Notes under the pieces: model-generated
The model's input: the letters and a program-made list of their open reading frames with translations, nothing else
Database searches by the model: none
What the model was told of the DNA's origin: nothing
Position numbers and translations under genes: made by a program
Assembly: GCA_016218105.1 (NCBI GenBank)
Contig: JACRET010000020.1
Location: 1-50,872 of the forward strand
DNA length: 50,872 bases
Direction of reading: 5' to 3'
Origin: Deltaproteobacteria bacterium
Lineage (GTDB): Bacteria; Desulfobacterota; GWC2-55-46
Part shown: positions 24,021 through 32,034 of the stretch, in pieces
Layout of the letters: every line of letters begins with the position of its first letter
Position numbering within the stretch: the stretch's first letter is position 1

Positions 24021-25345
24021 TGCATACGGCTATAAAAATAGAAGGGGTCTCAAAAAAGTTTCGCAGGAGCAACACGACCACGATCAAGGGCTACCTTCTT
24101 CGCGAACTGTGGAAAAAGGGCGAGAAAGAGAAGTCCGGGCTCGTATGGGCCTTGAAGGACGTAAGCTTAAGGGTCAAGCGCGGCGCGACCTACGGGATAA
24201 TCGGACAGAACGGCTCAGGCAAGAGCACCCTCCTTAAGATAATGGCGGGCATACTTAAGCCGGATGCAGGAGAAGTGTCGATAGACGGCAAGCTAGGCGC
24301 CCTGATAGAGCTTGGGGCCGGGTTCCATCCCGATTTTACCGGGCGCGAGAATATTTACATAAACGGCATGCTCCTCGGGCTCACAAAAAAAGAGATAAGA
24401 AAAAAAATAGACGGAATAATCGAATTCGCCGGCCTTGAGGACTTCATAGACGAGCCGGTCAGGACCTATTCATCAGGCATGTATTCCAAACTCGGCTTTT
24501 CTGTCGCCGTGAACGTAGACCCGGATATACTGCTCATCGACGAGGTCTTCGCGGTAGGGGACGAGGAGTTTGTCCATAAATGCAAAGGCAAGATGGACGA
24601 GTTCAAAAGAAGGGGCAAGACTATCCTCTTTGTGACCCACAGCCTGGATACCGTCGAGCAGTGGTGCGACGAGGCGATGTGGATTGAGTACGGAGTGACG
24701 AGGGATGCGGGAAAATCGATGGACGTGACGAACGCGTACAAGCGTGAGATATTTGAGATCGAGAGCCGCGTCCTCACGAAACGGACCGAGGCCGCCAACG
24801 AGAGTCTGGACAATGAAACCGGAGAAGGCAGAGGCGAATCCGGTACCGAAGCAGAGGTGGAGAGGGCATTTGCAGGCAGTCGGTGGGGGAGCCGCGAGGT
24901 CGAGATAACGTCGGTCAAGCTCTTCGATTCGAACGGTTCGGAAAGATACGCCTATCGTACCGGTGAGAGCATGAAAGTCCGCATCCATTACAAATCGCAG
25001 GGGTGCGTCGATAAGCCTGTCTTTGGTTTTGCCATCGTCCGCAGCGACGGGGTCAGATGCTATGGTTCAAATACGATGATCGAGAGGATACCCATAGCGG
25101 CGGTAGAAGGAGAGGGTTTCGTGAGCATCGCGATAGACAGGATAAGCCTTCTCGGAGGCCAGTATTTTATGGATGCCGCCGTCCATACAGCCGAGCGTTT
25201 CGTCTATGACTGTCACAATAACATGCACCAGTTCATAATCATGTCCGACAAGGACGATATCGGCATCGCCAGGCTCACGCACAGATGGGAGTTTTCAGGG
25301 CAGGCCGGGGTGTTTGGTAAAGCGCCTGTCGATTTGGAGGTTTGA
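24020..25345 (+). CDS. wzt: ABC polysaccharide exporter ATP-binding subunit with C-terminal glycan-recognition domain (Wzt-like)
   Basis: ATPase of the exporter, 441 residues. Walker A GQNGSGKS at 62-69, signature YSSGM at 150-154, Walker B ILLIDE at 170-175 and switch histidine H207 are all intact. After a charged, Glu-rich linker (about 235-285) comes a beta-sandwich C-terminal domain (about 290-435) of the Wzt type, including GESMKVRIHYKS and LLGGQYFMDAAVH. In the known O8/O9a systems this domain recognises a terminal modification of the chain and couples termination to export. That implies a chain-terminating modification made by this locus; the nearby sulfotransferase and methyltransferases are the candidates (inference). 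Confidence 0.93.
   Translation: MHTAIKIEGVSKKFRRSNTTTIKGYLLRELWKKGEKEKSGLVWALKDVSLRVKRGATYGIIGQNGSGKSTLLKIMAGILKPDAGEVSIDGKLGALIELGAGFHPDFTGRENIYINGMLLGLTKKEIRKKIDGIIEFAGLEDFIDEPVRTYSSGMYSKLGFSVAVNVDPDILLIDEVFAVGDEEFVHKCKGKMDEFKRRGKTILFVTHSLDTVEQWCDEAMWIEYGVTRDAGKSMDVTNAYKREIFEIESRVLTKRTEAANESLDNETGEGRGESGTEAEVERAFAGSRWGSREVEITSVKLFDSNGSERYAYRTGESMKVRIHYKSQGCVDKPVFGFAIVRSDGVRCYGSNTMIERIPIAAVEGEGFVSIAIDRISLLGGQYFMDAAVHTAERFVYDCHNNMHQFIIMSDKDDIGIARLTHRWEFSGQAGVFGKAPVDLEV
25334..25340 (+). promoter_or_regulatory. Ribosome binding site for the sulfotransferase
   Basis: TTGGAGG, with the GGAGG six bases before the ATG at 25347. It favours that start over the upstream in-frame codon at 25314, which lies inside wzt. 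Confidence 0.7.
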
Positions 25346-25346
25346 A

Positions 25347-26177
25347 ATGAAAGTGATGACGGCCAGCTGGAGCGATATTAACTTCTATACCGTCGCCTTT
25401 ACCGTAAGATCCGGCAGCAATCTCCTGTGCGACTATCTTAGCGCCAACGGCATGGGGTTGCCATCCGAATACTTTCAGTACCCGTTTGGCGCTGTCAATA
25501 AATACTGGTACGACCTGCTCGGGGTTCCAAAGGACGAATTCATGCCGTTCCTTGACAGGCTGGTCAATTCCATGTCCCCGAACCGCTTATTCGGCGCCAA
25601 ATTGGCCTGGGACCACAAGAACGCGCTGGTCGAAGAGGTAAGGAAATACACGGATGCGGTCGAAGACCTGGACGATCTTTTTCCGGGAAACAGTTGGGCG
25701 TATGTATGCCGGAACGACAAGATCGGGCAGGCTGTGTCGCTGTGGCGCGCCAAAAAGACCAACCTCTGGTTTGTTAAGGCAGACGAAGATATCCATGAGC
25801 CGGAGTATGACTTTTTCGAGATATTCAACTGCTTTTCTTACATTGTGACAGAGGATTACCTCTGGAAGGACTATTTCGACAGGAAAAACATCAAGCCCTT
25901 CATAGTCGTTTATGAGGATTTCTTAAAAGACCCGGTATCCACCGTCTACGGGCTGCATTGCCACGTCCGGCCTGAAGGGGCGCTGAAAATAGAGGAAGTC
26001 AAGATAGCTAGCGACCTCAAGGTACAGCGGAACATGCATTCAAAAAAAGTGAAAGAGCGGTTCAGAGAGGACCTTTATCGCATTGGCGAAAGCAAACACT
26101 GGCAATCGCGTGGGGACCAGCTTAAGAGCTGGCTCGGGTTCTATCAAAATTACGCGGAGTGGAAGAAGCTTTTTTGA
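25347..26177 (+). CDS. Stf0-like sulfotransferase
   Basis: Predicted PAPS-dependent sulfotransferase of 276 residues. The PAPS-binding 5'-phosphosulfate loop reads TVRSGSNLLCDYL at 19-31 and is followed by the GLPSEYFQYP stretch, as in Stf0/LPS sulfotransferases. A later VYEDFLKDP near 191-199 fits the 3'-phosphate-binding/domain-end region. It probably adds a sulfate ester to a glycan or glycolipid. It begins one base after the wzt stop and is tightly linked to the exporter, so a sulfated chain terminus read by Wzt is a plausible arrangement. A small beta-rich C-terminal part follows. Enzyme family is fairly secure; substrate is unknown. Confidence 0.82.
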   Translation: MKVMTASWSDINFYTVAFTVRSGSNLLCDYLSANGMGLPSEYFQYPFGAVNKYWYDLLGVPKDEFMPFLDRLVNSMSPNRLFGAKLAWDHKNALVEEVRKYTDAVEDLDDLFPGNSWAYVCRNDKIGQAVSLWRAKKTNLWFVKADEDIHEPEYDFFEIFNCFSYIVTEDYLWKDYFDRKNIKPFIVVYEDFLKDPVSTVYGLHCHVRPEGALKIEEVKIASDLKVQRNMHSKKVKERFREDLYRIGESKHWQSRGDQLKSWLGFYQNYAEWKKLF

Positions 26178-26266
26178 GTCTTAAATCCCTTATAAAAAGA
26201 AACAGGATGAAAAGGGGCGCTAATTTTATATTTTCGCGCCCATGTCTTTACGGCAAGGAGTCTTAG

Positions 26267-27277
26267 ATGCAACTACCAACGGAAGTCGAGATAAGCTCGC
26301 ATAGGGCGGGGATCGGCAAGTACATAGTAAAGTACAAGAAGCTGGTGCGTAAGCTCGTCGGACCTTATCTAAGGAACGTATTCGAGAAAGAGCACGCGAT
26401 GCTCGAAGAGAGATTCTCTCAAATAGACCATAGGGCCGAAGAGAGGCATTCCCGCACCGAGCGGTGGTTTGCGGGGATGGAGCACTCAGCCACACTGGCG
26501 GAGCGCTACTCAAAAATAGAGGCGCGGCTTGACGCCATAGAGCAGCATTTGCCGACGCTCCTTAATTATATATCCTCATTTACAAACGCCACCCGGCAGA
26601 TAAAGAGGCAGGAGGGGGACTCGGCTACGAGCATAAAGGCGCTCCAGGAAGGGCTGGAGTACCTGACAGGAAGGGTCGAGTTCGTAAGGAACGAGATGCT
26701 CTTTGAATTCAAATACGGTGAAAATAAAGCGGCTGTAAAGGACGGCATCGCTGATATAAAGGTTCTGAACGAATCAAAGCTCGTGTCCATGCAGGACAAT
26801 ATACGCGTAAACGTTGGCTGCGGCCATATACCGATGGAAGGCTATTTGAATGTAGACATGCGGGAATTGCCGGGGGTGGATATTACGGCCCCGGCGGACA
26901 AACTCCCTTTTGAAGAGAATAGCCTCAGCGAAATATTTTCCTCGCACCTTATAGAGCATTTTCCGCAGGAAGAGCTTAAAAGAAAGATACTTCCGCACTG
27001 GCACGGCCTGCTTAAAAAAAACGGGATATTGAGGGCGGTGCTCCCCGATGCCGAGGCGATGATAGAGAATTATACGAAAGGCGATTACCCGTTCGAGAAG
27101 CTGAGGAACGTCACCTTCGGGGCGCAGGAATATGACGGGGACTTCCACTTCAACATGTTTTCGAGGCAATCGATAAAAGGGCTTCTTGAGGAGGCCGGCT
27201 TCAGGGATGTGTCTTATGCGGCCGCAGGCCGTGTGAACGGGGATTGCTATGAGATGGAGATCGCTGCCGTAAAATAG
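26267..27277 (+). CDS. SHR-module/coiled-coil methyltransferase
   Basis: Protein of 336 residues in three parts. The N-terminal module (1-50) contains ISSHRAGIGKYIVKYKK and is shared with the protein at 34027 (36 of the first 50 residues identical). A coiled-coil follows (about 45-175). The class I SAM-dependent methyltransferase domain starts at 180 with VNVGCGHIPM (181-190), then GYLNVD, DKLPFEENSLSEIFSSHLIEHF and LLKKNGILRAVLPD. The AAGGAG ribosome site fits the ATG. Methylation of a sugar in the polysaccharide, perhaps at the growing end, is likely; the module and coiled-coil suggest membrane or partner docking (inference). Confidence 0.88.
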   Translation: MQLPTEVEISSHRAGIGKYIVKYKKLVRKLVGPYLRNVFEKEHAMLEERFSQIDHRAEERHSRTERWFAGMEHSATLAERYSKIEARLDAIEQHLPTLLNYISSFTNATRQIKRQEGDSATSIKALQEGLEYLTGRVEFVRNEMLFEFKYGENKAAVKDGIADIKVLNESKLVSMQDNIRVNVGCGHIPMEGYLNVDMRELPGVDITAPADKLPFEENSLSEIFSSHLIEHFPQEELKRKILPHWHGLLKKNGILRAVLPDAEAMIENYTKGDYPFEKLRNVTFGAQEYDGDFHFNMFSRQSIKGLLEEAGFRDVSYAAAGRVNGDCYEMEIAAVK

Positions 27278-27352
27278 GATATGGCAGGCGTTAATGCAGA
27301 GGGCGGGTACTGGTTGATACAGGATTGATTCTTAAACGGGAGCAGGGCTTAA

Positions 27353-29590
27353 ATGCCGCCTAAAGTATCTATCGTCATAAATACATATAACAGGGCAAAG
27401 AGCCTTGAGAACACCCTTCAATCGCTCTCATATCTCGACTACCGGGATTTTGAGGTAATAGTCGTAAACGGCCCTTCCACCGACTCTACATCCGAGGTCA
27501 TTAGAAAATTCGGCGACCGGATAAAATCCGGTGTTTGCCCGGCCGCGAACCTCTCGATGTCGCGCAATATCGGGATATGCATGGCGGCCGGAGACATTGT
27601 GGCCTTCATAGACGACGACGCGATACCTGAGCCTGAGTGGCTCTCCGAGATCGTCGAGGGTTACGACTCGGGCGAGGTCGGCGCCGTAGGCGGGCTCGTC
27701 TACGATCACACCGGATATACCCTTCAGTATAAATACTCGACCTGCGACAGGCTGGGCAACGCGAGCTTCGATCACCGCGAACCTGCAGTCCTTTACAACT
27801 TCCCGTTATCGAAAAGAATCCCGTACCTGCAGGGCACCAACTGCTCGTTCAGGCGGGACGTGCTCCTGGAGATCGGCGGGTTCGACGAGGAATATGAGTT
27901 CTACCTTGATGAGACCGACGTCTGCCTGAGGATAGTCGACAGAGGGTACGCCGTAAGGCAGCTGAACAAGGCGCGGATACACCATAAGTTCGCGCCGAGC
28001 CACATAAGGAACGAGCACCGGGTGACGGCCAACAAGTACCCTGTGATGAAAAACAAGATTTATTTCTCGATAAAGAACACTAAAGACTGCGAGGATATAA
28101 GCTTTAACGCTATAGTCAAGGACGCGTCCGATTTTATCGGAAGGCTCGCGGAGGATACGAACTTCCATTTCAGGAATATGCGGCTCCAGGCCTCCGACCT
28201 CTCGAAGTTCTGGCTGGATGTGGACAGGGCATGGAAGACCGGAATAATGGACGGCCTCACAAAAGAGAGGGAGCTTATTACCGGGGCGAAGCTTCAGAAG
28301 TACGCCAGTCCTTACAAACGCTTCACGGAGACAACGGGCGCGAATGACAAGCTCTGCGTATGCTATCTCTCACAGGACTTTCCGCCTGCTCACAACGGCG
28401 GCATAGCCAGGTTCACGCACGATCTGGCCAGAGGGGTGGCAAGGCTCGGCCATCAGGTCCATGTCATAACGAAGGGAAAGGACCACAATACGGTTGATTT
28501 CGAGGACGGCGTATGGGTGCACAGGATCTTGCCGGGAGACCATGACCTGAAGGACGTCCCGGAGCATCTGCCTACATACAGGAAGAATCTGAATTATGCC
28601 TTTTCGGTATATGATGAAGTGCTCAGGATAAACGGGTGCCGGAAGGTGGACGTCATCGAGGCGCCGATATGGGATGCCGAAGGGCTTAGATGCATGGAGG
28701 ACGAGAGATTCTCAACGGTTATAAGTCTGGAGACGACCGTAAAGATAGCCGCTGAAAGCTACAGCGATTGGGACAAGAGCCCTGATATACAGAGGCTCAT
28801 GGAAATAGAAGAGAACATATTCAGGAACGCCGAGGCGTTTCATGCCATAAGCAGAGGGATAATAAGGACTATAGAGGATAAGTACGGACTTAAGCTCCCG
28901 GAAGACCGCATCGGGCTTGTCCCCCTCGGCGTCAAGGACGAAAGCCTGAACTATACGAAAAAACGGACGGACGATTCGACAACCGTCCTCTTCGTGGGCA
29001 GGCTGGAGAAACGCAAAGGCATCGACGTGCTCCTGGAATGCGTGCCTTATGTCTGCGAAAAATTCCCGGAAGTAAGGTTCGTCATAGCTGGAGACAACTC
29101 CATACCTAACGAAAGAGGGAAGACGTTCAAAGATGAATTCATCGAAAACAACTCAGGGAAAGATTTCCTCGGCAGGGTCGAGTTCGCCGGCAGGATATCT
29201 GATGAGGAGCTTTATCAGTTATACGCTGACACAGACATCTTCGCGGCCCCTTCGAGGTATGAGTCTTTCGGGCTCATCTTCCTTGAGGCTATGGCGTTCG
29301 GAAAGCCTGTAATAGGCTGCGACGCCGGAGGGATGGTAGAGATAATCCGCAAGGATGAGAACGGGCTTTTAGCGAAGCCAGGCGACGCGGAGACGCTTAA
29401 AGGCGCGCTTTTAGAGCTTATATCCGATAAAGGCAAGCGCGAGAGGTTCGGCAAAAGGTCGAGGGAGATATTCGAGGCGTCCTTTACGGATGAGCGCATG
29501 TCCGCCAGCATGGTGGAGTTTTATAAAAAGGTAATTTCCAGAAAAGCCGCCGGAGCCGGCAAAATATCAGATAAAGCGTTATGCCAATGA
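27353..29590 (+). CDS. Bifunctional GT2-GT4 fusion glycosyltransferase
   Basis: Single chain of 745 residues with two catalytic domains. The first is GT2 (about 4-300): VSIVINTYNRAKSLE, VNGPSTDSTSE near 38-48, IDDDAIPEPEW at 86-96 and LDETDVCLR at 185-193 as the catalytic-base region. The second is GT4 with a GT-B fold (about 330-735), starting CVCYLSQDFPPAHNGGIARF, with FVGRLEKRKGIDVLLE and the EX7E motif YESFGLIFLEAM near 636-647. The fusion suggests two successive sugars added by one enzyme, or a repeat-unit polymerase. It overlaps the next gene by 10 bases. Sugars are unknown. Confidence 0.92.
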   Translation: MPPKVSIVINTYNRAKSLENTLQSLSYLDYRDFEVIVVNGPSTDSTSEVIRKFGDRIKSGVCPAANLSMSRNIGICMAAGDIVAFIDDDAIPEPEWLSEIVEGYDSGEVGAVGGLVYDHTGYTLQYKYSTCDRLGNASFDHREPAVLYNFPLSKRIPYLQGTNCSFRRDVLLEIGGFDEEYEFYLDETDVCLRIVDRGYAVRQLNKARIHHKFAPSHIRNEHRVTANKYPVMKNKIYFSIKNTKDCEDISFNAIVKDASDFIGRLAEDTNFHFRNMRLQASDLSKFWLDVDRAWKTGIMDGLTKERELITGAKLQKYASPYKRFTETTGANDKLCVCYLSQDFPPAHNGGIARFTHDLARGVARLGHQVHVITKGKDHNTVDFEDGVWVHRILPGDHDLKDVPEHLPTYRKNLNYAFSVYDEVLRINGCRKVDVIEAPIWDAEGLRCMEDERFSTVISLETTVKIAAESYSDWDKSPDIQRLMEIEENIFRNAEAFHAISRGIIRTIEDKYGLKLPEDRIGLVPLGVKDESLNYTKKRTDDSTTVLFVGRLEKRKGIDVLLECVPYVCEKFPEVRFVIAGDNSIPNERGKTFKDEFIENNSGKDFLGRVEFAGRISDEELYQLYADTDIFAAPSRYESFGLIFLEAMAFGKPVIGCDAGGMVEIIRKDENGLLAKPGDAETLKGALLELISDKGKRERFGKRSREIFEASFTDERMSASMVEFYKKVISRKAAGAGKISDKALCQ

Positions 29591-30840
29591 TGGATATAAA
29601 CAAGATACTGACCCTCATCTGCTGCCCGGAATGCCTTGCCCCGCTCGACGTGGTCCCGACTGAATTTTTTATGGGAGACATAAAGGGAGGGCTGCTGAAA
29701 TGCTCGAAGACTGGCAGGCTTGCCGGGGTTATCGAGAATTATAAGGTCGATTTCCTGCACTTTGACAAGACTATCGATTTAATGGCGGTTGAGGGGCGGA
29801 TTTCAAAAGGCGAGCTTCCGATCGAAAGGGACTGGGAGTTCGAGGTGGAGAATATACCCTTTAACGACCCCAGGATAAGATATACAGGCCAGTGGAAGCC
29901 GCTTGAGGGCAAGTACTATTATTCGGAAGGCGGGAATAACGACAGGGCTTCTATTGAGATAGAATGCTCGAACTTCCATGTATCCATGTTTAACCACAAT
30001 TGGAGCGGCAAGGCGGTTATCAGGATCGATAACAGGCTTGAGCGCGAGTTCGACCTGTACAGCCCTGATAAATTCTGCTTATCCAGCTATACGGTAGACG
30101 AGGAACTGCCTTTCGGAAAGCACCTTATAGAGATCATACCCCTGGGCAGGAAGAACAGCGAAGCCGCCTCGACACAGGTAATACTCGGCGGTATCGAGGT
30201 CACTACAGGCAGGGTCGTAAGGGATAGATACAAGAGGAAGGTGGAAAATAAGGGGAACCCCTATCCCGCGGACTTTCTTGAGATAGCGGGGAAGCTGCCG
30301 GAAGACGCACTTATACTCGACTGCAGCGGCGGCAACAGGCAGTTAGGGGATGACAGGTATCTGAACTTCGAGTATATGAAGTTCGAGCTTTCGGATGTCT
30401 ACGGCGACGGGCACACGCTTCCTTTCAAGGACAACACCTTCGACCTCGTGCTCAGCCAGGCCGTAATGGAGCACCTGTATAACCCGTTCAAAGGCGCTGA
30501 CGAGATATACAGGGTAACGAAGCCGGGCGGGATCCTCTGGGCCGAGATAGCTTTCATGCAGCCGCTCCACGCGGTTCCGTACCACTTCTTCAACTCCACC
30601 ATCTGGGGCATAGAGGAGCTCTTCAAAAAATTCAGGAAGGTCGATTCCGGATGTTTCGGCAACCTCTCGGGGACTTTCGACTGGATGATGAGGACGACCA
30701 GCATAATCAAGAATGTCGGCGAGGAAAGATATTTAAAGCTGATGGAGACGCTCAGGGAGTTTGACGGCTATGTCTCGGAGGACGAGCTTAAGAATATCGC
30801 GTCCGGCGTAAAATTCCACGGTATAAAAGACCCATCCTAA
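29581..30840 (+). CDS. Zinc-finger/carbohydrate-binding-like/methyltransferase fusion protein
   Basis: Protein of 419 residues with an uncommon layout. Residues 8-60 look like a Trm112-type zinc-binding start (LICCPECLAPL, then LLKCSKTG, with the last CxxC reduced to one Cys). Residues 86-210 look like a jelly-roll carbohydrate-binding domain: NDPRIRYTGQWK, KYYYSEGG, ASIEIECSNFHV, AVIRIDNRLEREFDLYS, PFGKHLIEIIPLG. A class I methyltransferase follows from ~240, with LILDCSGG at 244-251, LPFKDNTFDLVLSQAVMEHL and VTKPGGILWAEI. The middle domain resembles those of extracellular carbohydrate esterases, but no signal peptide is present, so it should face the cytoplasm. It may bind the nascent chain while methylating it (inference). 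Overlaps the previous gene by 10 bases. Confidence 0.82.
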   Translation: MPMMDINKILTLICCPECLAPLDVVPTEFFMGDIKGGLLKCSKTGRLAGVIENYKVDFLHFDKTIDLMAVEGRISKGELPIERDWEFEVENIPFNDPRIRYTGQWKPLEGKYYYSEGGNNDRASIEIECSNFHVSMFNHNWSGKAVIRIDNRLEREFDLYSPDKFCLSSYTVDEELPFGKHLIEIIPLGRKNSEAASTQVILGGIEVTTGRVVRDRYKRKVENKGNPYPADFLEIAGKLPEDALILDCSGGNRQLGDDRYLNFEYMKFELSDVYGDGHTLPFKDNTFDLVLSQAVMEHLYNPFKGADEIYRVTKPGGILWAEIAFMQPLHAVPYHFFNSTIWGIEELFKKFRKVDSGCFGNLSGTFDWMMRTTSIIKNVGEERYLKLMETLREFDGYVSEDELKNIASGVKFHGIKDPS

Positions 30841-30855
30841 AAGCGGAATAACCAA

Positions 30856-31983
30856 ATGAGGGTATCCTTCATAAACGGGATAATTGTTTCAGGAGACGCT
30901 ATCTCTAATTCCGTAAAGGATAAGGTGCGCGCTCTGACCGAATATTCTCTTGAGTCGAATATAGAGCTTGAGTCACGTATATATCTCTATGGGACGGATT
31001 CTCACGGAGACGGGAGGGTAAAGATAGTCAGGGGGGTCAATGAGGTCCTAAATGACAGTCATTTCCTGTCTTCTGACATTATAATATATGACTTCGGGAT
31101 ATATTACGAACTGTTCAACTCGATCTTTCTGGCGCCGCGGCAGGCAAAGAAGATCGTCCATTTCCATAACATAACCCCGGCCGAACTGGTGACTGAAAAG
31201 GAGCGTGAGACGATAGAGAAATCCTACTCTCAGCTCGCCAACGTATTCGCGGCAGACCGCATCATAGCGGGGTCGCCTTACAACAGGGACACGCTTCTTG
31301 AATTCGGGGTAAGCGGAGACAGGATTACAGTCCTCGATTATTCAATAGACTTCCCCGCCGCATCTCCTGAACACATGCTTAAGGATAATAGCGGGCTGGT
31401 CAACCTTTTATACCTCGGCAGGTTCGTGCCGTCGAAAGGCGTGCTCGACCTCCTTATGGCCGTAAAGATGGCGGCCGATAAGGGGTTATCGAATTTCCGG
31501 CTCGATCTTATAGGCAACGAGACATTTTCCGACAAAAGCTATATGGAGGAGCTTAAGGCTTTTATCTCTGAAAGGGGGCTTGGGGCTTTTGTAAACTTCA
31601 AGGGCACCGTTACAGATGCGGAGCGGGCGGGGTATTACCAACGGGCGCACGCCCTTGTCATGCCCTCTTACCATGAGGGTTTTTGCGTTCCCGTGATAGA
31701 GGCGTACAACCACGGCTGTTTCGTCATCTCATACGACGCCGGGAACCTGCCGAACCTTGTCAGGTTCGGCAGGTTGGTAAAGACCGGCGACATGGCAGCG
31801 CTTTCAGATAAGATCATTGAGTTCTGTTCAAGGGAAAGGGGAAGGGTGGCCACGGACGCGGGCGTCATGGAGGACGCGGAGTTCTCCAGGAAGTCAGTGG
31901 AGTTCTCGAATACATTCTCATTTGAACGGTTTAAAGAGAGGTTTTTGCGGATACTCGATATGAAGACCGATCTAACAATATAA
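30856..31983 (+). CDS. Family 4 glycosyltransferase
   Basis: GT-B fold retaining glycosyltransferase of 375 residues. The N-terminal acceptor domain has SGDAISNSV near 12-20 and VHFHNITPAEL near 101-111. The C-terminal donor domain has LLYLGRFVPSKGVLDLL and the EX7E motif EGFCVPVIE near 273-281. It is related to the GT4 at 49029 (shared DAISN and HNITP), which lies at the other end of the locus. It likely adds a hexose to the surface chain. Neighbours are a methyltransferase 15 bases upstream and a membrane protein 51 bases downstream. Confidence 0.9.
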   Translation: MRVSFINGIIVSGDAISNSVKDKVRALTEYSLESNIELESRIYLYGTDSHGDGRVKIVRGVNEVLNDSHFLSSDIIIYDFGIYYELFNSIFLAPRQAKKIVHFHNITPAELVTEKERETIEKSYSQLANVFAADRIIAGSPYNRDTLLEFGVSGDRITVLDYSIDFPAASPEHMLKDNSGLVNLLYLGRFVPSKGVLDLLMAVKMAADKGLSNFRLDLIGNETFSDKSYMEELKAFISERGLGAFVNFKGTVTDAERAGYYQRAHALVMPSYHEGFCVPVIEAYNHGCFVISYDAGNLPNLVRFGRLVKTGDMAALSDKIIEFCSRERGRVATDAGVMEDAEFSRKSVEFSNTFSFERFKERFLRILDMKTDLTI

Positions 31984-32034
31984 ACCCCGGACTCAAATAA
32001 AATTATAAATAGAGTGTTCACGGAAAATTCCGGA

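Noticed and set aside
26215-26241. GGGCGC/GCGCCC inverted repeat before the methyltransferase at 26267
   Set aside because: The stem is six base pairs with a 15-base AT loop and no T-run, so neither a terminator nor a regulatory hairpin is convincing.
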